In this document: piece by piece, positions 18,901 through 29,204 of the stretch
Numbering within the stretch: position 1 is the first letter of the stretch
Layout of the letters: every line of letters begins with the position of its first letter
From: Oxalobacteraceae bacterium
Lineage (GTDB): Bacteria > Pseudomonadota > Gammaproteobacteria > Burkholderiales > Burkholderiaceae_D
NCBI GenBank assembly: GCA_027490465.1
Contig: JAIXXZ010000051.1
Span: forward strand, 1 to 64,000
Reading direction: 5' to 3'
DNA length: 64,000 nt
Program-made: the position numbers and the translations under genes
The notes under the pieces: generated by a model
Databases searched by the model: none
What the model was told of the DNA's origin: nothing
Seen by the model: the letters and a program-made list of their open reading frames with translations, nothing else

Positions 18901-18973
18901 GGTTAGCCTTTTTTATGATGAGCGTCATATATTCGAACAAAAAGAATGGCGCTGTGCGCCAGTTCGGAAAAAA

Positions 18974-19561
18974 TCAGCAGTGAATGATTCGATCGTGGCG
19001 CGCTATCAGTTCCTTGCGTGTTTTTGCGAGGAGGTCACGACCTGCTTTGCCGTCTAACGTGCGGGCCAGTTGCAATGCGCCCACCATCGTTGCAGTAACT
19101 AGTTGCGCCTCTCCTGCATTTGCATCGTCCGGAAGCGCTGATTGCACCAGTGCGACCATCGCAGCGACGCGACGGCGAGCCTCATTGCGAACGGCGTCCT
19201 CCTGGCGCGTCATCTCCGATGCCATAGCAGCGACGATGCAGCCGTCCTCGGTCTTACCAATGTGGGTGTCATGCAAGTATGCTTCGACGAGTGCGCTGAA
19301 AGGTGTTGCACCCTTGCGGATACGGCGCTCCATTGCCTCGGCGAGAGAGGCCAGGTTGTCCTGACCGGCGCGCTGCATTGCCTCAACCAGCATGGCATCG
19401 CGCGATGGAAAGTGAGCGTAAAAGCCGCCGTGCGTCAGTCCTGCCTCCTTCATGATGTCAGCGACCCCGACGCCGTGATAGCCGGCTCGTCGTATAGCCC
19501 GCGCAGCCACGTCGACGATACGAGCGTGGCTGAGTTCTTTTTTGGTGAGTGCTGTTGACAT
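18974..19561 (-). CDS. TetR/AcrR family regulator
   Basis: ATG at 19561: MSTALTKKELSHARIVDVAARAIRRAGYHGVGVADIMKEAGLTHGGFYAHFPSRDAMLVEAM. Confidence 0.9.
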   Translation of the reverse strand: MSTALTKKELSHARIVDVAARAIRRAGYHGVGVADIMKEAGLTHGGFYAHFPSRDAMLVEAMQRAGQDNLASLAEAMERRIRKGATPFSALVEAYLHDTHIGKTEDGCIVAAMASEMTRQEDAVRNEARRRVAAMVALVQSALPDDANAGEAQLVTATMVGALQLARTLDGKAGRDLLAKTRKELIARHDRIIHC

Positions 19562-19961
19562 GGTGGCGATTATATTACGATCATCATATTTTTTGTCAAA
19601 TGCCAGATGAGACCCCTTGCATTCCCTTCTTTCTAGCAACCACTTTGGGGCGAAAAGCTTGATTGGGTTTGCCCGATCGGTTCGAGCACCCGCAGACAGC
19701 AGAAACTGGGTGTACGAGGAACCAGAACGTTATTTGATCAGTCTGTTCTGCCCCACCAAACGTCAATCGGCGCAAAACACAGAGAAAGCGGCAGTGAACA
19801 TACGGCCCTTTTCGCAGGGATCTGGCGTGAGTCCGCAATGCTACAATCAATTTCAAGGGTCAAAAGCTGTAGTACTGGCGAGAAGGCTGGCTCTGCCAGA
19901 GGTCTGCTGCCGATGCTCAAACAATCAACGTCAGTAAATTTAATTCCTTCACGAGATAACT

Positions 19962-20369
19962 ATGTTCAAACCCAGTGTGATCGCCGCCATGTTCCTCTGC
20001 GTTCCGCTTTGGGCAGCCGCGCAAATGGCGAATCGCGAAGCCTTTGGTGTTGACGAGCACAACAATGCTTACTATCTGGAGACGGACAACATGACCCGAA
20101 AAGGTTATGTGGTCTATGCCTGGCAGCAGGTAAATCGCCTGCGGGAAAATGAAATCAATTCGCGCTCCACGCGTGAAAAAATCGAGTTTGATTGCAATTT
20201 CAAGAAATATCGAATCATGTGGTCGATGGCCTACACGGAGCAAGACGGCCAAGGTGTGCAACTCCTCTCGGAGGCGGTGAGTAATCCCTCATGGCGTCCG
20301 ATCCTGCCGGATTCCTTGTCTGCAAAAATGTTGTCTTTCGCCTGTGTGCACGTATTCCGCCCGAAATGA
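19962..20369 (+). CDS. Secreted surface-adhesin E-like protein
   Basis: Signal peptide MFKPSVIAAMFLCVPLWAAAQ; ...YYLETDNMTRKGYVVYAWQQVNRLRENEIN..EFDCNFKKYRIM. Confidence 0.6.
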   Translation: MFKPSVIAAMFLCVPLWAAAQMANREAFGVDEHNNAYYLETDNMTRKGYVVYAWQQVNRLRENEINSRSTREKIEFDCNFKKYRIMWSMAYTEQDGQGVQLLSEAVSNPSWRPILPDSLSAKMLSFACVHVFRPK

Positions 20370-20562
20370 GTCGTGCGCGGAGTGCAGGGCGCCTTACCTA
20401 CGCGTGTCCTGCCCATGAAATTCCATGAGGTCTGTGCAACCCATGTTTGTTTATCATCCCGGGGCCTGTTTTGCCTAGCCATGGTAAGCAAGAGGTCAAC
20501 AAAAAATGCGATTAGCATGAATGTTTCGCGTTGCAAAAATTCCGTTCGTTAAATCCAATTCC

Positions 20563-21918
20563 ATGAAACTATCGCCCGTTCATCTCAAAATTATCGTCGC
20601 GACCGTCGCCGGCTGCGTGCTTCTCTGGTTAGGCGTCAACGTCTACGCCGGTAAACGTGCTGACTCATGGCTGCAGGAGTTTGTGGCGGCGTCCGAGAAA
20701 TCGCAGAGCTATCATTTGCGGAATCTGCAACATCAGCGCGGGCTGCTTTCATCAGAAGGGCATGTGGATGTGGCGTTGATCGATGATTGTGGAGGTCTGT
20801 CTCGCTCGGAATCGATGACAACTCGGTTGACTTATCGGCTCAAGCACACCATTTTCCCTTTAGCTTTGATGAATATCGAATGGTCGATCGAGCCATTGGG
20901 TAAGCAGCGTGAGACATTCGAAAAACTGTTTAGTGGGCAGGCAAGGCTGGAGGGGCGAGGTAAAGTCGGATTGAACGGCGATGTGCACTCTGACATGCGT
21001 CTGCCCGAGATTCGCTGGTCCAGCCAAGGTACGCGTTTGACGGTGTCACCCTCGGTAGGCACTATCGTCGTTGGAAAAGATACCTTGAAGCTGGATTGGC
21101 ATACCGGAAAAATCAGCACGCGCGGTAAAGACTCGGCAATGGCGATCGATGATCTGCGTTTGGCGATAGATCTCACGAGTACCAGTCGTGGTCTGGGCAA
21201 GGTGGCACTCATGATCGAAAAATTCGATACGTCTGATTTCACCGCCAACGGCATGAGCCTGGTCACTCAGGTGGTGGAAAAGGCAGGGCGTATGGATATC
21301 GACATCACACCCGAGACCAAGTTACTTCAAGCTGGTGGCAAGCAGTTCAAAAATCTGGTGTTTGATTTTGGGATTCATGGGCTGCATGCCGAAAGTACCG
21401 ACTACGTGTTCAAGCTTGCGCAGACAAGCTGTAATTTTCAGAACCTCACACAACAAGAGACGGACAAGCTTCACGCGAGTCTGCGCAAATTGTTATACGA
21501 GGGATTCTCAGTAGGTATTGGCCGTATTTCTGGTACTGTTGACGGCGGTGATCTTGATGGAAAATGGTCAGTGACTCTGGCAAAAACTCCGGGGGATGAG
21601 TTTTTTCTGATGCCGGTACTGACATCGCAGGGTGAGCTCTCGCTGACGGGTAAAGATATCAAGCAAATTGAGAAGAAAACACTGATAGCGCTGGGTTTCG
21701 CGCAAGAGATACCAGACGGGATGCGCGGCTCCTATGACTTTGCCAATGGTGTTCTCAAGCTCAATGGCAAAGTCAGCGAGGCGGCCTTGATTGAGACGAT
21801 GCTGCAAACGATAGAGCAGAAAATCCGTAGCTTTCTCAGAGGCGAGCCGATTCCCGGCACGGGTCACGACCCAGCCGAAGAAGAGATGGAAGCTCCAGCA
21901 GAAGCGCTTGAAACCTGA
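20563..21918 (+). CDS. DUF945 (YdgA-like) family protein
   Basis: In-frame ATG at 20563; N-terminal TM helix, ...SYHLRNLQHQRGLLSSEGHVDVAL..., repeated beta-rich sequence typical of DUF945. Confidence 0.7.
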   Translation: MKLSPVHLKIIVATVAGCVLLWLGVNVYAGKRADSWLQEFVAASEKSQSYHLRNLQHQRGLLSSEGHVDVALIDDCGGLSRSESMTTRLTYRLKHTIFPLALMNIEWSIEPLGKQRETFEKLFSGQARLEGRGKVGLNGDVHSDMRLPEIRWSSQGTRLTVSPSVGTIVVGKDTLKLDWHTGKISTRGKDSAMAIDDLRLAIDLTSTSRGLGKVALMIEKFDTSDFTANGMSLVTQVVEKAGRMDIDITPETKLLQAGGKQFKNLVFDFGIHGLHAESTDYVFKLAQTSCNFQNLTQQETDKLHASLRKLLYEGFSVGIGRISGTVDGGDLDGKWSVTLAKTPGDEFFLMPVLTSQGELSLTGKDIKQIEKKTLIALGFAQEIPDGMRGSYDFANGVLKLNGKVSEAALIETMLQTIEQKIRSFLRGEPIPGTGHDPAEEEMEAPAEALET

Positions 21919-22297
21919 CGTGATTCTCATCGTTTATGACGGCGCTTGCCCATTCTGCAATGCTTATGTCAGGCTGTTGCGGCTCAAGGCGCAAATAGGT
22001 GAGGTTGAATTGCTCAACGCCCGCGATGCAGATGCTCGCATTGCGCATTATCAGAAACAGGGGTTTGATCTGGATCAGGGCATGTTGGTAGTTCTGGGGG
22101 ATGTCGTGCACTCAGGGGCTGATGCAATGCAGGTACTGGCTTCATGCAGCACGCCTTCTGCTTGGTTCAATCGCTTTAACGCCTGGATTTTTGCTTCTCG
22201 CTTTCGGTGCAGGCTCCTTTATCCCTTACTCAGAGCGGGACGCAGGATCGCATTACTGATCCTGGGCGTTCCTCTGATTCACAAAAATCACCACTGA
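21908..22297 (+). CDS. DCC1-like thiol-disulfide oxidoreductase (DUF393)
   Basis: VILIVYDGACPFCNAYVRLLRLKA; DCC signature with CxxC. Confidence 0.85.
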   Translation: MKPDVILIVYDGACPFCNAYVRLLRLKAQIGEVELLNARDADARIAHYQKQGFDLDQGMLVVLGDVVHSGADAMQVLASCSTPSAWFNRFNAWIFASRFRCRLLYPLLRAGRRIALLILGVPLIHKNHH

Positions 22298-23094
22298 GCA
22301 GAGCAGTACACAATCGCTGGGAAATTAACTACCCACGCCCAAAAAAAGCGATTCAAACCAAAAAATCGGAACACCAGAAAATGAAACACTGCGGCGATCC
22401 CGCACCCGATCACTGCCCATGCAGGTCCAGCCATGGTGAGAGGGAAGCAGCACTCCCAGAGAATGAAAGCCCATGCACAAGCCATCGCGACGAGAGGCTT
22501 GCGGAACACACTGCGCTCGCCTAAGGGCCCGTACAAGCCGCCATCCAGAAAAAAACTGAGTGCACTTCCATCGCGCCATGCTGGTGAAAAAAGTTTGATT
22601 GCACCAGAGATGAAATAAGAACTCATCGCGTGAATCGTGATGTACCAAAGGCCTGCTTTCCACGCAAGCACGGGGCCCACGAACAAGGCAGCGATGTTGG
22701 CCATCACTAATCCTGTCAATACCACAATCGTCATGAAATCACTGCCGCCGTTGAACGCGCCGCGCCAGCGTATCAATATCAAAATCGTGCTCGCGAACAG
22801 GAGTACCGCACTGAACGGACTGCTGCCCGCAAACAGACTAGCCGCGGCGCCGGCACGCAACAGCAAATGCAGATGATGTATGCGTTCGCGATAAAGTACA
22901 TCGAATAGATTGCGCAGCCAGAGCGGTGCGTGGGCGACATCAGCTCGCTGCACTTGCCACGACCAGACGCCTGCATGACTTGTGGCCGCATGCAGTCTCA
23001 TAAATTCCAGCGTCTGTATCAGCAAACTGATCGCACACAAACACTCCAGTGTGCGCACGGCAGTGTACAAACTGATCGGTTCGCTGATACTCAT
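22288..23094 (-). CDS. HTTM-like integral membrane protein
   Basis: 268 aa polytopic membrane protein; LYTAVRTLECLCAISLLIQTLEFM..., ISGAIKLFSPAWRDGSALSFFLDGGLYG. Confidence 0.55.
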   Translation of the reverse strand: MSISEPISLYTAVRTLECLCAISLLIQTLEFMRLHAATSHAGVWSWQVQRADVAHAPLWLRNLFDVLYRERIHHLHLLLRAGAAASLFAGSSPFSAVLLFASTILILIRWRGAFNGGSDFMTIVVLTGLVMANIAALFVGPVLAWKAGLWYITIHAMSSYFISGAIKLFSPAWRDGSALSFFLDGGLYGPLGERSVFRKPLVAMACAWAFILWECCFPLTMAGPAWAVIGCGIAAVFHFLVFRFFGLNRFFWAWVVNFPAIVYCSAQW

Positions 23095-23612
23095 GCAGTC
23101 TGCGCCGGCGAGGTCACTACGGCCATGCTTTCATCGGCTTCAGCGCGGGGGGGTATCAGTCGCAGCTGAAACTGAAACTGAAGCGCATTGGCGCGCAGCC
23201 TCGAACGCACCAGTCGCTCGATTAGTTGGTAGGTCACCAGATCGCGCACATCGCCAGCCTCTGGCAGAGCCTGCACATCGGCACTGAGATGATCGACGAG
23301 ATTCTGGTGGGCGAGCGTCAGATTGTTGCGGGGGTTATGAAGCAGATCGCTCAGATGAAAAGTCGCGCGCGGCATGAACATTTCCCACGGCTGCCACTGA
23401 CCCGTGTCGTCCACGATGCGGACAAACAGGCGCGGCTGATACCCAAGCCCATGATAAAAGCGCCAGTTCGGAAAGAAGCTGCGCAACAAAAACAGCCAGG
23501 GTCCGGACACCACTTTGCCACGACGCAGCAGGCTGACCAGAAGAAAAGTGAAGTAAGCGGCAATCAGCAAAAGGCTGATGTCCGAGGCGCTCAGAGCCAT
23601 GGTGCGGGTCAT
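23091..23612 (-). CDS. Hypothetical membrane-anchored protein
   Basis: 173 aa; N-terminal TM segment; ATGA overlap with the HTTM-like gene start (23091-23094). Confidence 0.6.
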   Translation of the reverse strand: MTRTMALSASDISLLLIAAYFTFLLVSLLRRGKVVSGPWLFLLRSFFPNWRFYHGLGYQPRLFVRIVDDTGQWQPWEMFMPRATFHLSDLLHNPRNNLTLAHQNLVDHLSADVQALPEAGDVRDLVTYQLIERLVRSRLRANALQFQFQLRLIPPRAEADESMAVVTSPAQTA

Positions 23613-23793
23613 TTAGTTTCGTCAAAGAAATTTTACGCGAAGGGCGGGGGGCTTTGGCAGTGATAGATGCGTGGGGCGCTGGCAGGCGCCGATTCGGCTG
23701 CATTGCAGCGGTCGGGGACAGCGGTGGCAGGGATTTCCCCGTGGCGCAGCCGCATTGTTTAAAATCACGGCTTCGGGCTATCAGAGGTTGCTG

Positions 23794-24711
23794 ATGAATG
23801 CAGGGATGATCGAACCAAGGCACTGGGTACTGGCGATTTTTATCGTCTCTGCGCTGTACGTGCATTTCCGTGGCACTGTTCGCTTTGGGTTGGTTCGGGC
23901 GCTGACAGACTTCACCGTGCTGCTGGCGCCCGTCAACGCGGTCATGTATCTGTTCTCGCGCACGCGACGCACCGCTTACATCGACCCCAGCGAATTTCCC
24001 GAGCTCGCGCCCCTGCAGGCCAACTGGCAAATCATCCGCGATGAAGCCATGGCGCTGGCTGATGGCGGTCAGATACGCGCGGCTTCGGGTTATAACGATA
24101 TTGGTTTCAATTCTTTCTTTCGCACGGGCTGGAAGCGTTTTTATCTGAGCTGGTATGGGCGCGAGCTGCCGTCGGCCATGCAGAGCTGTCCCAAGACACT
24201 GGCGCTGCTCAAGCAAATTCCCACGGTCAAAGCGGCGATGTTTGCGTCGCTGCCTCCCGGCGCGACGCTGGTGCGGCACCGCGACCCCTATGCGGGGTCA
24301 CTGCGTTATCACCTCGGACTGGTGACGCCCAATGACCCCGGCTGCTATATCGACGTCGACGGTAAGCCCTATCACTGGCGCGATGGCGAGGCGGTCATGT
24401 TTGACGAGACCTTTATTCATCATGCTGCCAATACCACTGATCATCAGCGCGTGGTGCTCTTTTGCGATATTGAGCGTCCGTTATGGACGGCGCCGGCCCG
24501 CTGGTTCAATCGGCTGTTTGCAAAGTATGTGATGGCCACCGCGTCCTCGCAGAACGTGGAGGGGGAATCGGTAGGCTGGCTGAACCGGTTTTTCAGCATT
24601 GCCTACCATTTCCGTGTAATGGGCAAGAAGCTCAAGTCCAGCTCCCGTGTCGCTTACTACGCCGCCAAATGGGTGGTCATCGGTGCCGCGCTTTGGCTGA
24701 TTTTCTGGTGA
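23794..24711 (+). CDS. Aspartyl/asparaginyl beta-hydroxylase family (LpxO-like)
   Basis: In-frame ATG 23794; GATLVRHRDPYAGSLRYHLGLVTP, CYIDVDGKPYHWRDGEAVMFDETFIHHAANTTDHQRVVLFCDIERP (HxD...H). Confidence 0.85.
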   Translation: MNAGMIEPRHWVLAIFIVSALYVHFRGTVRFGLVRALTDFTVLLAPVNAVMYLFSRTRRTAYIDPSEFPELAPLQANWQIIRDEAMALADGGQIRAASGYNDIGFNSFFRTGWKRFYLSWYGRELPSAMQSCPKTLALLKQIPTVKAAMFASLPPGATLVRHRDPYAGSLRYHLGLVTPNDPGCYIDVDGKPYHWRDGEAVMFDETFIHHAANTTDHQRVVLFCDIERPLWTAPARWFNRLFAKYVMATASSQNVEGESVGWLNRFFSIAYHFRVMGKKLKSSSRVAYYAAKWVVIGAALWLIFW

Positions 24712-24843
24712 TCCTGATCTCTGCCGCCCTGCTGGCTGGTATGCCGTGACTGAGCTTGTGTTGAGCGCCACCCGTTAAGTTTCTTATTTACAATTTTTCT
24801 GGAAGTTGTTAGATTCTGCGGGTTAAGGCATCCAGACACGAGC

Positions 24844-25245
24844 GTGTCCCTGATGAGTCCTCCGTTTCCCTACAAAGCTGTTGCTGTTGCGCTGGCAGTC
24901 TTCCTCGGCGGCTGCGCTAGCCAGTCCGAGCTGGCCGCTTTGCGTCTTGATCCCAGCAATCCCAAATACCGCAGCGAGGGCTGTCAGAGCAGTATTGCCG
25001 GCAGCGCCGTGCATCGCGACGTCAAAAGCGTCACCATGGTCGCAACACCCGTGCTGCTGATTCTGAGCGGCGGCCTGCTGTTGCCAGTGGTGGCTGCCAA
25101 TGCGGGACTGGATGCGGTAGATCGCGTTGATGCGTCGAACATGACCACTCGCTGTGGTGGTCAGGGCGAGAGCGGCAGCGAAATCGCTGGTAGCGTCGCG
25201 ACCGGCGCTGCACTCGGCGCGGTAACTGGGCTCGCGCCAAAATGA
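24844..25245 (+). CDS. Hypothetical lipoprotein
   Basis: VALAVFLGGCASQ lipobox; about 133 aa. Confidence 0.6.
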   Translation: MSLMSPPFPYKAVAVALAVFLGGCASQSELAALRLDPSNPKYRSEGCQSSIAGSAVHRDVKSVTMVATPVLLILSGGLLLPVVAANAGLDAVDRVDASNMTTRCGGQGESGSEIAGSVATGAALGAVTGLAPK

Positions 25246-25289
25246 AAACAAGAGAGTCGAGGGCGGGTCAATTGACAAAGCCGCGCCCC

Positions 25290-25679
25290 ATGAGAACACG
25301 TTCACTTTGCTTGCTCGCCTTGCTGGCGGTCTGCGGCAGTGTGCACGCGGGTTGGACTAGCGTGGGTCGGTTTGATCGGGGCGAGTTTTATATCGACCGC
25401 AGCACGATAGAAGTCAAAGGCGATCAGCGCGAAGTCTGGAGCATGATGAATTACCGCAACCCGGAAATGCACCCCAATGGGCATATTTTCCGGTCCACGC
25501 GCTCACTGCTGCAACTGCAGTGCAAGGCGCGTCTCGCGCGAGCCGTCCACATGTCACATTTCACCGACTCAATGCTTGGTGGCAAGCAGATCAGTAAGAT
25601 GGGCTCCTTGCCCGAGTGGGATCCCGTACCGCCAGACACGCCTATGCGTGAAATTCTCGATCTTGTCTGCCGATCGTGA
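25290..25679 (+). CDS. Surface-adhesin E-like secreted protein
   Basis: Signal peptide; GWTSVGRFDRGEFYIDRSTIEVKGDQREVWSMMNY. Confidence 0.65.
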   Translation: MRTRSLCLLALLAVCGSVHAGWTSVGRFDRGEFYIDRSTIEVKGDQREVWSMMNYRNPEMHPNGHIFRSTRSLLQLQCKARLARAVHMSHFTDSMLGGKQISKMGSLPEWDPVPPDTPMREILDLVCRS

Positions 25680-26424
25680 TACGACGGGCGGGTTGCGCTG
25701 GCATTTGCGCGCTTTCTTGCAAAGGCGGCGCTGGCGGGCTACCTCCGCACTCATAGCCGACTGGCTCAGCAGTACCCGACCGGCGTCGTCTCATTTGCTC
25801 CTGATTGGCGGTAGCGCCGGCTGGATGATGTCATCGGCTTGGTTGCAGCGTTTTCGGAGAATCGATCTGATTGATATCGATCCTCACGCATCCTGGCTTT
25901 TTCGACTGAATCATGGTCGTGCCTTGCGCGCCTCGGGTTCGCATCTGGGGTTTTTTCAAACGGATGGTCTGAAAGCGCTGGATCGTTTGCTCAAAGAGTC
26001 ACCCGAGGCCACGATTTTTTTCGATAACGTGCTCGGTCAGCACCTTTACCGGGTTCGCGACATGGCGCGTGCCGAGTCCGAGCTTCAGCAGATCGCTTCC
26101 CGGCTCAAAGGCCGGGATTGGGGTAGTGTGCATGATCTGTATTCCGGCCCGGCCGACAGCAATCGGGCAGTGGTGCAACCGGTATCGCTCTATCACGCGA
26201 TCAATGACGCGCAGGGACTCGCGGTGAACGGTTTGCGCGATACGCCCATGCACCGACTTTTGCTCTCGCAGGTTGGTGGACATGATGAGTGGATGGATCA
26301 CCTGACCTCGGGCGTGTTTCCGACCGGGACGCCCAGCCAGCTGATTGCCTGGCCTTTCCTGCCGGATTACGCACACTGGCTACAGGCGGGCTGGGTCGCC
26401 GGCCTTGGCTCAAGTTCCGGGTAA
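25663..26424 (+). CDS. SAM-dependent methyltransferase-like protein
   Basis: Within the 25477..26424 frame; SSHLLLIGGSAGWMMSSAWLQRFRRIDLIDIDPHASWLF...TIFFDNVLGQH. TTG start at 25663 is a guess. Confidence 0.5.
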   Translation: MSADRDTTGGLRWHLRAFLQRRRWRATSALIADWLSSTRPASSHLLLIGGSAGWMMSSAWLQRFRRIDLIDIDPHASWLFRLNHGRALRASGSHLGFFQTDGLKALDRLLKESPEATIFFDNVLGQHLYRVRDMARAESELQQIASRLKGRDWGSVHDLYSGPADSNRAVVQPVSLYHAINDAQGLAVNGLRDTPMHRLLLSQVGGHDEWMDHLTSGVFPTGTPSQLIAWPFLPDYAHWLQAGWVAGLGSSSG

Positions 26425-26495
26425 TCTTGCCGATTAAAATGAAACGGTAAACTCCATCATCTCCCGGGTGAATTCCTTCGCTCGATTGCAAGAGG

Positions 26496-27251
26496 ATGCA
26501 CATGAAACACAAGTTCGTCAGTCTGTTTGTCTTGGCAATGTTTGCTGCGCCCGCGCTGGTAGCCGGTCCTGCGCCCAATTGGGAATACGAAGGCGAGGTC
26601 GGTCCGGCGAATTGGGCCGGTGTTGATCCCACCTTCAAGGCCTGCGGCGTCGGCAAGCGTCAATCGCCGATTAATATTGAAACTCGCGATGTCGAAAAGG
26701 GCGGTATCAAGCCTATCCTGTTCACCTATCTGCCGGGCCCTGCCGAGGTACTCAATAACGGTCACACCATCCTGGTCAATCTGCCCAACTCAGGGTCTGC
26801 GCGTTTCGATGGGCTTGAGTACAAGTTGGTGCAATTTCATTTTCACACGCCCAGCGAAGAGAAAATCGACAGCATGGCTCAGCATATGGTGGCGCATTTT
26901 GTTCATCGTGCCGGCGATTCCAAGCTTGCTGTCGTAGGCGTGTTGTTCAAGTTGGGCAAGGAAAACGCAACGCTTAAACCCGTGTTCGACAATATGCCGA
27001 AAAAGGCGGGGCTCACTTTCGAGATCAAGGAATTCAATCCCGCAGCATTGCTGCCGGCTGATCCTACCTATTTTGCCTACACCGGATCATTGACGACACC
27101 ACCTTGTACCGAAGACGTGAAATGGCATGTGATGCGTCAGCCCATCGAGATTTCCTATGCACAGCTGGCTGCATTCAAAAAGCTGTACAAAATGAATGCG
27201 CGTCCGGTGCAGCCACTCAATGGCCGGCGCGTGCAGATGCTGCAGCAGTGA
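26496..27251 (+). CDS. Alpha-class carbonic anhydrase, secreted
   Basis: Signal peptide; GKRQSPINIETRD, LVQFHFHTPSEEKIDSMAQHMVAHFVH, YTGSLTTPPCTEDVKWHVM. Confidence 0.93.
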   Translation: MHMKHKFVSLFVLAMFAAPALVAGPAPNWEYEGEVGPANWAGVDPTFKACGVGKRQSPINIETRDVEKGGIKPILFTYLPGPAEVLNNGHTILVNLPNSGSARFDGLEYKLVQFHFHTPSEEKIDSMAQHMVAHFVHRAGDSKLAVVGVLFKLGKENATLKPVFDNMPKKAGLTFEIKEFNPAALLPADPTYFAYTGSLTTPPCTEDVKWHVMRQPIEISYAQLAAFKKLYKMNARPVQPLNGRRVQMLQQ

Positions 27252-27329
27252 GGTGATGCTGCAGGCTGTGTGGACGTGCAGGGTTTTATCTTGATCCCGG
27301 GCAGTAGGCCTGCGGGCGGTGCGATGTAC

Positions 27330-27707
27330 TCAGATCTTGTCGAGCGACTCATGCAGTCGCAAGATTTTTTCCTTGAGCTCCGGGCGTGATTCCATCATGT
27401 CGGCGTTGCCGACCAGATGTCGTTTAGCAATGGGCTCAACCGGTTTGACTGGTTCAACCGGTGGTTTCGTCAGCACATGAATCGCGGCAAGCAAGACGCT
27501 CAGTACCAACCATGCTATCCACACACTACCACTGGGCAAGGTGCCCAATTGCGCGACAGTGCCCAGGTCACTTAGCCAGCCCGACCAGTTCAGTCTCAGC
27601 CACCAGAGAGCATCGCCCTGCGATTTGCTGATCCATGCGAATACAGCAAAAAACAGACCCCAGTTCAGTAGCAGCAACATCGCAGAAATGCGGTGCCTCG
27701 ATTGCAT
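27330..27707 (-). CDS. Hypothetical membrane protein
   Basis: 125 aa with two hydrophobic segments; same strand as the next gene. Confidence 0.5.
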   Translation of the reverse strand: MQSRHRISAMLLLLNWGLFFAVFAWISKSQGDALWWLRLNWSGWLSDLGTVAQLGTLPSGSVWIAWLVLSVLLAAIHVLTKPPVEPVKPVEPIAKRHLVGNADMMESRPELKEKILRLHESLDKI

Positions 27708-27716
27708 GAACGTCGA

Positions 27717-28184
27717 TCAGTTTTTGAGGGTGGAGATGAGTTTGTCGTGCAGCGACTCGGCAATCTGCATGCGCAGTTTGGAGGTCTCATGCACTTCCTG
27801 CTCGCCACGGTAGGCATTGGACACCAGCTCAGAGGCCAGACTGCGCACGCCTTCGATTTCGGAATCCAGCGCCTCGATACGTGCGCGCAAGGTTTTCTGT
27901 TCCTGGATTTTGCCGCCAATCAGGCGGATCGCCGCATGCACCTGAGTCCAGGCCTGCAGGCGCGGGTCATTGATCTTCAGGCTGTCGAAGACATCCTGCA
28001 TCGACTCGCCCAGATTAACCAGAGCCTCTGCAGATAATGGCTCGGAGTCGATTTTCAGTTTATCTTCCGGTTTATCTTCCGGTTTGAGGTGGTCATTAAT
28101 CGAGATAACCTGACCGCCCGCATCAGACCAGCCAGATTTAGGCTCGAATCGCATCATTGTCGGTTTTGCCGATGACTTTCCCAT
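27717..28184 (-). CDS. Hypothetical protein, coiled-coil rich
   Basis: 155 aa; divergent from the ParA-like gene. Confidence 0.55.
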   Translation of the reverse strand: MGKSSAKPTMMRFEPKSGWSDAGGQVISINDHLKPEDKPEDKLKIDSEPLSAEALVNLGESMQDVFDSLKINDPRLQAWTQVHAAIRLIGGKIQEQKTLRARIEALDSEIEGVRSLASELVSNAYRGEQEVHETSKLRMQIAESLHDKLISTLKN

Positions 28185-28337
28185 ACTAAATTACCTCTCT
28201 TGCAAAATAATCTTGTCTTTGCGGAAAAAGCTGATCTATACTCCAACGTGATAATATGGCAAAACTTCCCCTCAAGCAACGTTAAATTATAATTCACTAA
28301 AAAAATCAACGGCTTGCGGCCGAATCAAAGGAATACC

Positions 28338-29204
28338 ATGAGCAACGCACTCAAGATCCTTATTACTAGCCAAAAAGGTGGGGTTGGCAAAAGTACAGTT
28401 TCGGCAAATCTTGCCGCGTATTTTTCTTACATTTCTGGCAAAAAAACGGCATTAATCGATTTTGATCATCAGGCAACTGCCGGAAAATGGGTCAGAAAAG
28501 CTTACCCAATTGGCATCGACTGTATGACCGTGGATTTGCCAAATGCAAAAGGCTCGGGTATTGCGTTATTAAAAGCCAAGGAAGCTTTGCGCAAATGCGT
28601 CGATACCATGGAAGTCGTCATTACCGACCTGACTTGGACCGATGTACTGCCGCCGGATTTTCTGTTCGAGTTCGATCTGGTGCTGGTGCCGAGCTCCCTG
28701 TCGCGGGTTGAGCTCGACAGCACGCTCGAGTTCGTGAACCGCTTTTCCTTCGTATTCAATTCCCGCCTGCGCAATCCGCCCAAACTGGTCATCGTGCCTA
28801 GCCGCGTCGACAACCTGCAGACCTACGAGAGCATCTTCTCCAAGTCGTTCAACGCCGGTTTCTTCCTCTCGCCGCCGGTGATGTACAGCACGAGTGCCAA
28901 TGAATTCTTCGGTACAGAATTCTTCGTCATGACGACGAACAAGGAAATCCGCGAGAACTTCATCGAGTTTGGCCGTTCCATTGAGCAGCTGGGTGAGATC
29001 GAGGCCGATCTCAAGCTCAACACCCGTCAAAATGCGCTCACCCACAAGGTCAGTGGCTCCATCCTGGATCGTTTCCGTGCCGTGCGGAACTCGACTGAGA
29101 ATCCCTCCGTTCGGTCAGCTGCCAATGACAGCGCGCGAATCAAGCCCGGTGGCCGTATCAAAGCCGTGATTCCGTCCTTCCTCATGATGGGCCGCGACGG
29201 CTAA
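28338..29204 (+). CDS. ParA/MinD-family P-loop ATPase
   Basis: ATG 28338 after AAAGGA; ILITSQKGGVGKSTVSANLAAYF (deviant Walker A), TALIDFDHQATAGKW. Confidence 0.88.
   Translation: MSNALKILITSQKGGVGKSTVSANLAAYFSYISGKKTALIDFDHQATAGKWVRKAYPIGIDCMTVDLPNAKGSGIALLKAKEALRKCVDTMEVVITDLTWTDVLPPDFLFEFDLVLVPSSLSRVELDSTLEFVNRFSFVFNSRLRNPPKLVIVPSRVDNLQTYESIFSKSFNAGFFLSPPVMYSTSANEFFGTEFFVMTTNKEIRENFIEFGRSIEQLGEIEADLKLNTRQNALTHKVSGSILDRFRAVRNSTENPSVRSAANDSARIKPGGRIKAVIPSFLMMGRDG

Noticed and set aside
23335-24279. 314-aa minus-strand ORF
   Set aside because: Overlaps the beta-hydroxylase gene antisense and a better-supported minus-strand gene in another frame; no domain.
24844-25679. Lipoprotein and adhesin-E-like pair as a secretion system
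   Set aside because: No secretion-system components nearby; they look like ordinary small envelope proteins.
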